7,099 nucleotides of DNA from an uncultured Acidimicrobiia bacterium (GTDB lineage: Bacteria > Actinomycetota > Acidimicrobiia > IMCC26256 > CALEDW01): NCBI GenBank assembly GCA_937949585.1, contig CALEDW010000064.1:1-7099 (forward strand), read 5' to 3'. Below are positions 1 to 5,683 of the stretch, piece after piece (within the stretch, counting starts at the first letter, position 1; the number at the start of each line of letters is the position of its first letter). The translations under genes were made by a program, and so were the position numbers. Under the pieces are notes generated by a model, which was not told the origin of the DNA, made no database searches, and was given only the letters and a program-made list of their open reading frames with translations.

Positions 1-134
1 TTGAAGCGCTCCGCGGCCGCGGGGTCGGGGTTGGCGTCCGGGTGCAGCTCCCGGGCCAGCCGGCGGTAGGCGCGACGGATCTCCTCGTCGCCGGCGTCCC
101 GAGGAACCCCGAGGAGCGCGTACAGGTCGGGCAT
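1..134 (-). CDS. dnaJ: Chaperone DnaJ, N-terminal fragment (cut by window edge)
   Basis: Only the first 44 codons are in the window. They encode the start of a J-domain: MPDLYALLGVPRDAGDEEIR, then an RAYRRLAREL helix, then the HPD tripeptide at residues 31-33 that stimulates the DnaK ATPase. The family role is as Hsp40 co-chaperone of DnaK in the cytoplasm. The ATG at 134 lies two bases after the hrcA stop codon (TGA, 139-137). No Shine-Dalgarno sequence is visible, so translation probably depends on coupling to hrcA. Position directly after hrcA, with no grpE or dnaK in view, matches the dnaJ copy that follows hrcA in many actinobacteria. The zinc-finger and C-terminal domains lie outside the window, so a truncated J-protein cannot be excluded. 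Confidence 0.93.
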   Translation of the reverse strand, partial: MPDLYALLGVPRDAGDEEIRRAYRRLARELHPDANPDPAAAERF

Positions 135-136
135 CG

Positions 137-1144
137 TCAGGCCGAGAGGACGGCGCCGAGGCGCTCGGAGACCGCCGCCACCGCCGCCACCGCGCGCCGG
201 TAGTCCATGCGGGTCGGCCCGAGCACCCCGAGCGTGCCGGCGGCGGGTCCCTCCGCCCCGTAGGGGGCCAGCACGAGGGAGCACCCGCGCAGCGCCTCCA
301 CCTCGTTCTCGGAACCGATGCGGACGGTCACGCCCCCCTCGATGAGCTCGCGCACGAGCGCCACCACCACGGCCTGGTGTTCGAGCACCTCGAGCAGCCG
401 GGCCACGGTGCGCTCGGCGCCGAACGCCTCGGACTCCTCGGCCAGGTGGCTGGTTCCGCCCACGTAGACGGGCTCCCGCGCGCAACGGTGCTGCTCGACG
501 AGCGTGGCGTGCACCCGGGCCACGAGCGCGTCGACCTCGGGATCACCGGTGGCGGGCACCTCGGCCTCACCCACCCGGTGCCCGGCCAGGGCCGGGCCCA
601 GCGCCCGCTCGGCCCGGGCGATCAGGTCGTCGCCGAGCCCGGGCGGGATCGCCAGGGCCTCCTTCTCCACGACCCCGTTCGAGAGGACCAGCACCACGAG
701 CAGCAGCTCGTCGTGCAGCCGAACGAGATGCACGCTGCGGACGCTGGCCCGATCGGGGGAGGGGCCGACGACGACCGCGGTGTGGCTCGTGAGGCGGGCG
801 AGCAGTTGGCTGGTCTGGGTCAGCAGGTCGTCGATGGCCCCCTCGACGGTGGCGAAGAACTGGCTCACCACTCGGCGGGGCCCGGCGGGCAGCGAGCTCG
901 GCGTCGTGAAGTGGTCGACGAAGTAGCGGTAGCCACGTTCGGTGGGAACGCGTCCGGCCGAGGTGTGCGGCTGGACGATGTAGCCCTCGCGCTCGAGCTG
1001 GTGCATGTCGTTGCGGACCGTTGCGCTGGAGACCCCGAGCTCGGCGACCTGGGCGACGGTCTGGGAGGCGACCGGCTGCGCGGTGGCCACGTAGGTCTCT
1101 ACGACGGCCCGGAGCACCGCGGCCCGACGATCCGCTGCGTCCAT
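137..1144 (-). CDS. hrcA: Heat-inducible transcription repressor HrcA
   Basis: Encodes 335 residues, the usual length for HrcA. The N-terminal winged-helix region (about residues 1-75) carries the family signatures SSATVRNDM (39-47) and QPHTSAGRVPTERGYRYF (58-75). The rest fits the GAF-like and dimerisation parts, including the C-terminal GTLGVLGPTRMDYRRAV segment. HrcA dimers bind the CIRCE inverted repeat and repress chaperone genes; in studied species GroEL keeps HrcA active. The ATG at 1144 gives an N-terminus (MDAADRRAAVLRAVVETYV) starting where other HrcA proteins start. It lies three bases after the hemW TAA stop, with no Shine-Dalgarno sequence. A CIRCE-like site (1148-1174) ends just before this start, which points to autoregulation of hrcA-dnaJ. 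Assignment is secure; regulation is inferred. Confidence 0.97.
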   Translation of the reverse strand: MDAADRRAAVLRAVVETYVATAQPVASQTVAQVAELGVSSATVRNDMHQLEREGYIVQPHTSAGRVPTERGYRYFVDHFTTPSSLPAGPRRVVSQFFATVEGAIDDLLTQTSQLLARLTSHTAVVVGPSPDRASVRSVHLVRLHDELLLVVLVLSNGVVEKEALAIPPGLGDDLIARAERALGPALAGHRVGEAEVPATGDPEVDALVARVHATLVEQHRCAREPVYVGGTSHLAEESEAFGAERTVARLLEVLEHQAVVVALVRELIEGGVTVRIGSENEVEALRGCSLVLAPYGAEGPAAGTLGVLGPTRMDYRRAVAAVAAVSERLGAVLSA

Positions 1145-1147
1145 GAG

Positions 1148-1174
1148 TTAGCAGTCTAGATGATCGAGTGCTAG
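1148..1174. promoter_or_regulatory. CIRCE operator (HrcA binding site) overlapping the 3' end of hemW
   Basis: The plus strand reads TTAGCAGTC (1148-1156), nine spacer bases (1157-1165), then GAGTGCTAG (1166-1174). The CIRCE consensus is TTAGCACTC-N9-GAGTGCTAA, so each arm matches at 8 of 9 positions with the exact spacer length. The site covers the last eight codons and the TAA stop of hemW and ends three bases before the hrcA ATG. It forces unusual codons for this genome (CTA, GCA, GAT, CAT, CTA), making a visible AT-rich patch. On the minus strand a TAnnnT hexamer, TAGACT (1158-1153), lies inside it and could be a -10 element for a nearly leaderless hrcA transcript. No matching -35 was seen. 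HrcA binding is inferred. Confidence 0.85.
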
Positions 1175-2311
1175 CCGCGGGGCCGAGGGGTGTCCCGGGG
1201 CCGCCGCGCCGGCGAGGCAGAGCCGGGCGGTGACGTCGGTGGCGAGCAGCCGGCCCCGGCGGGTGAGGATCACCGTCGGGGCGTCGGGAGTCCCGGCGAG
1301 GGTGCAGAGCCCGGCTTCGGCCAGCCGATGGGCTTCCCCGGCCGCGGCCGGCGCGCAGACGGCGCCCCAGCGGGTCCGCAGGGCCAGGGCGAAGCGCTCC
1401 TCGGCCGCGGCCCGGCGATCGGGCACCACGCCACCCGCCTCGGTGCTCGCCCCGGCCGACACCGCCGCGATGTAGTCCTCGGGCCGGCGGAGGTTCCAGG
1501 ACCGGCGACCGTCCAGGTAGCTGTGGGCCGCGCAGCCGATCCCCAGGTAGGGCTCACCGAGCCAGGTGCCGAGATTGTGGCGGCACTCGGCGCCGGGCCG
1601 GGCCCACGAGGAGAGCTCGTACCAGCGGAAGCCGGCGTCGGTGAGGGTGTCGTCGGCCACCTCGTAGCGGACGGCCTGGACGTCGGGGTCGACCGGGGGC
1701 ATGAGGCCGGCCCGGACCCGCCGCCAGAGCGCGGTCCCCGGCTCGATGCTCAGCGCGTAGGCGCTGAGGTGGTCGGGCCCCGTCGCCAGCGCGGCGCGCA
1801 GGCTCGCGACCCAGTCGCCGGCCGACTCACCCGGGGTCCCGTAGATCAGGTCGAGGTTCACCCGGGCGATCCCCGCGGCCCGGGCGGCGCGCACCGCGGC
1901 GGGGACGGAGGCGGGGTCGTGGCGGCGTCCCAGGCGGGCGAGCACGCCGGGTCGCGACGACTGCATCCCCAGCGACACCCTGGTGACGCCGGCCGCGGCG
2001 TAGGCCTCCATCAGCCACGGGGTGACCGTCTCCGGGTTGCACTCCACGGTGACCTCCACCCCGGGCGCCGTCTCGATCGCGTCGAGAATCGCCGCGAGGC
2101 GATCGGGGGGCAGCAGACTGGGGGTCCCGCCGCCGAAGAACACGCTGGTGGCGGCGGGGAGGGGACGTTGCGCCCGGCGCCGTGCGATCTCGGCGCGGCA
2201 CGCGTCGGCGTAGGCCGTCATGAGGTGACCCCGGTCGGCCCAGGCCGCGAAGTCGCAGTAGTCGCAGCGGTGCGCGCAGAACGGGACGTGGACGTAGACC
2301 CCGAAGCCCAC
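1148..2311 (-). CDS. hemW: Radical SAM haem-binding protein HemW (HemN-like)
   Basis: Encodes 387 residues. The [4Fe-4S] cluster motif is C12-x3-C16-x2-C19, followed by D20-F21. This is the HemW pattern; true coproporphyrinogen III dehydrogenase HemN has a further cysteine after the third. GGGTPS (60-65), ECNPE (90-94) and DLIYGTPGE (154-162) are the usual SAM-domain signatures. HemW binds haem and is proposed to act in haem transfer rather than synthesis. The C-terminal haem-related motif HNxxYW reads HNLGTW (245-250), so tyrosine is replaced by threonine. The GTG at 2311 is supported by GGGAG nine bases upstream; an out-of-frame ATG lies at 2319. The gene leads the operon hemW-hrcA-dnaJ, and its last codons contain the CIRCE site. 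It is separated from lepA, its usual upstream neighbour, by an oppositely oriented acyl-CoA dehydrogenase gene. Confidence 0.94.
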   Translation of the reverse strand: MGFGVYVHVPFCAHRCDYCDFAAWADRGHLMTAYADACRAEIARRRAQRPLPAATSVFFGGGTPSLLPPDRLAAILDAIETAPGVEVTVECNPETVTPWLMEAYAAAGVTRVSLGMQSSRPGVLARLGRRHDPASVPAAVRAARAAGIARVNLDLIYGTPGESAGDWVASLRAALATGPDHLSAYALSIEPGTALWRRVRAGLMPPVDPDVQAVRYEVADDTLTDAGFRWYELSSWARPGAECRHNLGTWLGEPYLGIGCAAHSYLDGRRSWNLRRPEDYIAAVSAGASTEAGGVVPDRRAAAEERFALALRTRWGAVCAPAAAGEAHRLAEAGLCTLAGTPDAPTVILTRRGRLLATDVTARLCLAGAAAPGHPSAPRLALDHLDC

Positions 2312-2320
2312 GGCGGCATG

Positions 2321-2325
2321 CTCCC
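2321..2325 (-). promoter_or_regulatory. Ribosome binding site of hemW
   Basis: On the minus strand GGGAG (2325-2321) stands nine bases before the GTG at 2311. It is the only good Shine-Dalgarno match near the start, and it supports the GTG over the out-of-frame ATG at 2319. Confidence 0.6.
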
Positions 2326-2383
2326 ACGCGCGTCCCCGTCGCCGGCGGCGGGGCCGCCCCCGGTGAGGCCGGCTGCGCTCCGG

Positions 2384-2389
2384 TACCGT
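2384..2389 (+). promoter_or_regulatory. Putative -10 element for a leaderless acyl-CoA dehydrogenase transcript
   Basis: TACCGT fits the actinobacterial TAnnnT -10 pattern and ends seven bases before the GTG at 2397, the spacing expected when transcription starts at or next to the start codon. No Shine-Dalgarno sequence precedes that GTG at a workable distance. A possible -35 (CGGTGA, 2361-2366) with a 17-base spacer is poor. The 2312-2396 gap must also contain the divergent hemW promoter, for which no convincing element was found. Confidence 0.4.
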
Positions 2390-2396
2390 GCGGGGT

Positions 2397-3563
2397 GTGG
2401 ACCTCGATCTGGGACCGGCCGCGGACCGCGTGCGGGCCGAGGTGCGGGCCTTCGTGGCCCGCCACGCTCCCGGCGGGCGCTACCCCCCCGACTGGGGGCG
2501 GCGGCTCGCCGAGGCGGGGTTCGTCGTGCCGCACTGGCCGCGCCCGTGGGGCCGGGGCGCCGGGCCGGCCGAGCAGCTGGCGATCGACGCGGAGCTGCGA
2601 GCCCTCGGGGCGCCCCGGCCGCTGAACCCGATCGGCATCGGCTGGGCGGGACCCACCCTGCTCGTCGCCGGCACCCCGGAGCAGCAGGCGCGCTGGCTGC
2701 CGGGGATCCTCGACGGCTCGGAACTGTGGTGTCAGCTGTTCAGCGAGCCCGACGCCGGGTCCGACCTGGCGTCGCTGCGCACGCGGGCCCGGCGCGACGG
2801 CGACGTCTACGTGGTGGCGGGGCGGAAGATCTGGACCACCTTCGCGCACGTGGCGCGCTGGGGGATCCTGCTGGCCCGCACCGACCCGACGGTCGAGCGG
2901 CACCACGGGATCAGCTACTTCGTGCTCGACATGCGCAGCCCGGGGATCACCGTACGGCCGATCCGGCAGATGAACGGCGCCGCCGACTTCAACGAGGTGG
3001 TGCTCGACGACGTGCGGGTCCCGGCCGCCCATCGGATCGGTGCGGAGGGCGAGGGCTGGCGCCTCGCCCGCGTCACCCTCGCCAACGAGCGGGTGTCGCT
3101 GTCGGGGGAAGGCGCGCTGTGGGGCGCCGGGCCGACCGCCGACGACCTCGTCGACCTCGTGCGGACCCACGGCGGCGTCCGCGACCCGGTCCTGCGCCAC
3201 CAGGTCGTGCGGGTCTGGGCCGAGGGGCAGGTGCTGCGGCTCATCCGGCTGCGAACGGTGTCGGCCCGCCTCGCCGGACTGGAGCCGGGACCGGAGGCCT
3301 CGATCCGCAAGGCCCTCGCCGACGGGCACGGCCAGCGGGTGATGGCCACCGCCGTCGCCCTCGCCGGCGCCTACGGGCTGCTCGCCGACCACGGGCCGTT
3401 CGGCACCCCGACCGGGGCATGGGCGAGCGGCTTCTTGTTCAGCCGGGCGCTCACCATCGGCGGCGGCACCGCCGAGGTGCAGCGCAACATCCTCGCCGAG
3501 CGTGTGCTGGACCTGCCGCGGGATCAGGCGTCGAGCCGCAGCGCGGCGACGAACGCCTCCTGA
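2397..3563 (+). CDS. Acyl-CoA dehydrogenase (FadE-type flavoprotein)
   Basis: Encodes 388 residues from the GTG at 2397, which gives the family-like start VDLDLGPAADRVRAEVRAFV. An in-frame GTG at 2388 would add three residues. Signatures in order are SEPDAGSD (116-123), KIWTT (144-148), an IRQMNG...FNEVVLDDVRVP block (189-209), TLANERV (227-233) and GGGTAEVQRNILAERVL (355-371). These are the FAD and acyl-CoA contact regions of acyl-CoA dehydrogenases, which form the alpha,beta double bond and pass electrons to ETF. The position of the MCAD catalytic glutamate (YEGT) holds glycine (GGGT). E231 in the LANER segment may be the base, as in the IVD/LCAD arrangement. Substrate is unknown; the motifs resemble actinobacterial FadE enzymes for branched, aromatic or steroid-derived acyl-CoAs. 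The last 12 or so residues (DQASSRSAATNAS) are read from DNA antisense to the lepA end, which overlaps by 40 bases. The gene stands alone, with no other fatty-acid gene nearby. Confidence 0.93.
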   Translation: MDLDLGPAADRVRAEVRAFVARHAPGGRYPPDWGRRLAEAGFVVPHWPRPWGRGAGPAEQLAIDAELRALGAPRPLNPIGIGWAGPTLLVAGTPEQQARWLPGILDGSELWCQLFSEPDAGSDLASLRTRARRDGDVYVVAGRKIWTTFAHVARWGILLARTDPTVERHHGISYFVLDMRSPGITVRPIRQMNGAADFNEVVLDDVRVPAAHRIGAEGEGWRLARVTLANERVSLSGEGALWGAGPTADDLVDLVRTHGGVRDPVLRHQVVRVWAEGQVLRLIRLRTVSARLAGLEPGPEASIRKALADGHGQRVMATAVALAGAYGLLADHGPFGTPTGAWASGFLFSRALTIGGGTAEVQRNILAERVLDLPRDQASSRSAATNAS

Positions 3564-5323
3564 GGCACTTCCACCTGCCCGATCTGCTTCATGCGCTTCT
3601 TGCCCTCCTTTTGGCGCTCCAGGAGCTTGCGCTTGCGGGTGACGTCGCCCCCGTAGCACTTGGCCAGCACGTCCTTGCGTTTGGCCTTCACCGTTTCGCG
3701 GGCGATGATCCGTCCGCCGATCGCGGCCTGGATCGGCACGTCGAACAGCTGGCGGGGGATCAGCTCCCGGAGCCGCTCGACCATGCGGCGGCCGTACGCG
3801 TAGGCACGGTCGCGGTGGACGATGGCCGAGAAGGCGTCGACCGGGACCCCGTTGAGCAGGATGTCGACCTTCACCAGCGTCCCGGGGCGGTATCCCGCCG
3901 GTTCGTAGTCGAGGCTCGCGTAGCCCTTCGTGCGCGACTTGAGCTGGTCGAAGAAGTCGAGGACGATCTCCGCCAGCGGCAGGGCGTACACGAGCTCCAC
4001 CCGCTCCTCGGACAGGTACTCCATCCGCACCAGCTCGCCGCGCCGTTCCTGGCAGAGCTCCATGAGCGCACCCAGGTGGTCGCGGGGGGTGAGCACGGTG
4101 ACGGTCACCCACGGTTCCTCGATCCGCTCGATCCGGTTGGCGGGTGGCATCGACGACGGGTTGTCCACCACGTGGCGCTGCCCGTCGTCGGTGGTGACCT
4201 GGTACTCGACGTTGGGGGCGGTCGCCACCAGCGTCAGCCCGTACTCCCGTTCGAGGCGCTCCCGGACGATCTCCATGTGCAGCAGGCCGAGGAACCCGCA
4301 GCGGAACCCGAAGCCGAGCGCGCCGGACGTCTCGGGCTCGAAGGTGAACGACGCGTCGTTGAGCCGCAGCTTCTCGAGGGCCTCCCGGAGGTCGCCGTAG
4401 GCGTCGCCGTCGATCGGGTACAGGCCGCAGAACACCATCGGCTTCGGGTCCCGGTACCCGGGCAGCGCCGGCGCCGGCCGGGCCGCGGTGGTGACGGTCT
4501 CCCCCACCCGGGCCGACCCGACGTCCTTGATGCCGGCGATGAGGTACCCGACTTCGCCGGGACCCAGCGCGGCCACCGGGGTCGGGCGCGGCGTGCGGAC
4601 CCCGATCTCCTCGGCGTCGTGCTCGGCACCGGCCTGCACGAAGCGCAGGCGCGCCCCGCTCACCAGCGTGCCGTTGAACACCCGCACCGACGACACGACG
4701 CCGCGGTACGGGTCGTACACCGAATCGAAGATGAGGGCCTGCAGCGGGGCGTCGGGATCGCCGCCGGGTGGGGGAATCCGCTCCACGACGGCGTCCAGGA
4801 GCTCGGGCACGCCCTCGCCGGTCTTGGCCGAGATCCGCAGGACCTCGGCGGCGGGCAGCCCGAGCACCCGCTCGATCTCGGCCGCCACCCGGTCCGGCTC
4901 GGCGGCGGGCAGGTCGATCGTGTTGACCGCGGCCACGATCGTCAGGTCGGCGTCGAGGGCCAGGTAGCAGTTCGCCAGCGTCTGGGCCTCGATGCCCTGG
5001 CTGGCGTCGACGAGGAGGATCACGCCCTCGCAGGCGGCCAGGCTGCGGGACACCTCGTAGCCGAAGTCGACGTGGCCGGGGGTGTCGATGAGGTTCAGCA
5101 CGTGCTCCCGCCACTGCAGGCGCACGTTCTGGGCCTTGATGGTGATGCCCCGCTCCCGTTCGAGCTCCATCGAATCGAGGTACTGCGCCCGCATCTCGCG
5201 GGGGTCGACGGCACCGGTGAGCTCCAGGAAGCGGTCGGCGAGGGTCGACTTCCCGTGGTCGATGTGGGCGATGATCGCCAGGCAGCGCAGCCGATCGAGC
5301 GGGACCATGGGTGCTGCTAGCAT
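3524..5323 (-). CDS. lepA: Elongation factor 4 / translational GTPase LepA
   Basis: Encodes 599 residues from the ATG at 5323, matching the usual length of about 600. GTPase motifs are G1 AHIDHGKST (19-27), G2 RGITI (58-62), G3 DTPGH (80-84), G4 NTID (134-137) and G5 SAKTGEG. The EF4-specific C-terminal domain is intact, ending in the conserved GGDVTRKRKLLERQKEGKKR and VPQEAFVAAL stretches. LepA is a ribosome-associated GTPase linked to back-translocation, initiation and 30S maturation. The G4 motif is normally NKxD; here the lysine is a threonine (ACG codon, 4921-4919). The ATG at 5323 has a weak GACGAGCGGG upstream; an ATG at 5308 (594 residues) is the alternative and has no Shine-Dalgarno sequence. 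The frame stays open upstream to about 6016, but that part is antisense to rpsT and shadows holA. The gene diverges from rpsT and converges on the acyl-CoA dehydrogenase gene. Confidence 0.96.
   Translation of the reverse strand: MLAAPMVPLDRLRCLAIIAHIDHGKSTLADRFLELTGAVDPREMRAQYLDSMELERERGITIKAQNVRLQWREHVLNLIDTPGHVDFGYEVSRSLAACEGVILLVDASQGIEAQTLANCYLALDADLTIVAAVNTIDLPAAEPDRVAAEIERVLGLPAAEVLRISAKTGEGVPELLDAVVERIPPPGGDPDAPLQALIFDSVYDPYRGVVSSVRVFNGTLVSGARLRFVQAGAEHDAEEIGVRTPRPTPVAALGPGEVGYLIAGIKDVGSARVGETVTTAARPAPALPGYRDPKPMVFCGLYPIDGDAYGDLREALEKLRLNDASFTFEPETSGALGFGFRCGFLGLLHMEIVRERLEREYGLTLVATAPNVEYQVTTDDGQRHVVDNPSSMPPANRIERIEEPWVTVTVLTPRDHLGALMELCQERRGELVRMEYLSEERVELVYALPLAEIVLDFFDQLKSRTKGYASLDYEPAGYRPGTLVKVDILLNGVPVDAFSAIVHRDRAYAYGRRMVERLRELIPRQLFDVPIQAAIGGRIIARETVKAKRKDVLAKCYGGDVTRKRKLLERQKEGKKRMKQIGQVEVPQEAFVAALRLDA
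5318..5323 (+). promoter_or_regulatory. Possible -10 element of the rpsT promoter
   Basis: TAGCAT fits TAnnnT. A weak -35 candidate, TCGAGC (5295-5300), stands 17 bases upstream inside the 5' end of lepA. Transcription from here would start near 5330 and give rpsT a leader of about 84 bases that begins with the inverted repeat at 5335-5368. The hexamer covers the lepA ATG on the other strand. This is a pattern match only. Confidence 0.3.
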
Positions 5324-5334
5324 GCCCGCTCGTC

Positions 5335-5368
5335 GCCGGCCGGCTCGCCTCGTGGCCCGCCGGCCGGC
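5335..5368. repeat. GC-rich inverted repeat in the lepA/rpsT divergent region
   Basis: GCCGGCCGGC occurs at 5335-5344 and again at 5359-5368, 14 bases apart. Each copy is itself a palindrome, so the two arms can pair with each other or fold separately. It lies in the leader expected for rpsT and also in the region upstream of lepA. It could be an RNA structure in the rpsT leader (bS20 synthesis is autoregulated at translation in E. coli) or a DNA site for a protein. At this GC content a chance origin is also possible. Confidence 0.5.
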
Positions 5369-5413
5369 CGTCGAGGCCCGGACACCCGACCACTGCAAAA
5401 CGAGATCGCGCCC

Positions 5414-5683
5414 ATGGCCAACATCGCGAGCCAGAAGAAGCGGAACCGTCAGAACCTGAAGCGACGGTTGCGGAACCGGTCGATCCGATCGGAGCTCAAG
5501 ACGCGGGTCCGCTCGGCGCGCACCGCGCTCGCCGCGGGGGCCGACGACGCCGCCGAGCGCGTGCGGATGGCCCAGAAGCGCCTCGGCAAGGCCGCGGCCA
5601 ACGGGATCATCCACCCCCGCCAGGCCGCCCGGCGGACCTCCCGGCTCATGAAGGCCGCCGGCCGCGCCGAGCGCTCCGGCTAG
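5414..5683 (+). CDS. rpsT: 30S ribosomal protein bS20
   Basis: Encodes 89 residues, the normal length. The start MANIASQKKRNRQN and the basic helical body (RLRNRSIRSELKT, KAAANGIIHPRQAARRTSRL) are typical of bS20, which binds 16S rRNA early in small-subunit assembly. The ATG at 5414 has no clear Shine-Dalgarno sequence (ACGAGATCGCGCCC upstream); a weak initiation site is also a feature of E. coli rpsT, where it is linked to autoregulation. The gene lies between lepA and holA on the opposite strand, the arrangement known from Mycobacterium and Streptomyces. Its last 38 bases overlap the 3' end of holA tail to tail. A small hairpin follows the stop codon at 5691-5709. Confidence 0.98.
   Translation: MANIASQKKRNRQNLKRRLRNRSIRSELKTRVRSARTALAAGADDAAERVRMAQKRLGKAAANGIIHPRQAARRTSRLMKAAGRAERSG

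Noticed and set aside
1148..2311. Annotation as oxygen-independent coproporphyrinogen III oxidase HemN
   Set aside because: The cluster motif CxxxCxxC is followed by DF rather than a further cysteine, and an HNxxxW motif is present. Both features mark HemW.
2341..2373. GCCGGC pair (2341-2346 and 2368-2373) with G/C-rich centre between hemW and the dehydrogenase gene
   Set aside because: The arms are only six bases and of a type that recurs by chance throughout this sequence, and no T-run follows. I do not call it an operator or terminator.
1190..5320. A 1376-codon open frame on the plus strand
   Set aside because: It is antisense to hemW and lepA and shifts across the acyl-CoA dehydrogenase gene in the wrong frame. 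The product is low-complexity Gly/Arg/Pro/His-rich without domain signatures. Long spurious frames are expected at this GC content.
1827..5393. An 1188-codon open frame on the minus strand
   Set aside because: It is a shifted-frame shadow of lepA and hemW that also runs antisense to the dehydrogenase gene. It is Arg/Pro-rich with no recognisable domain.
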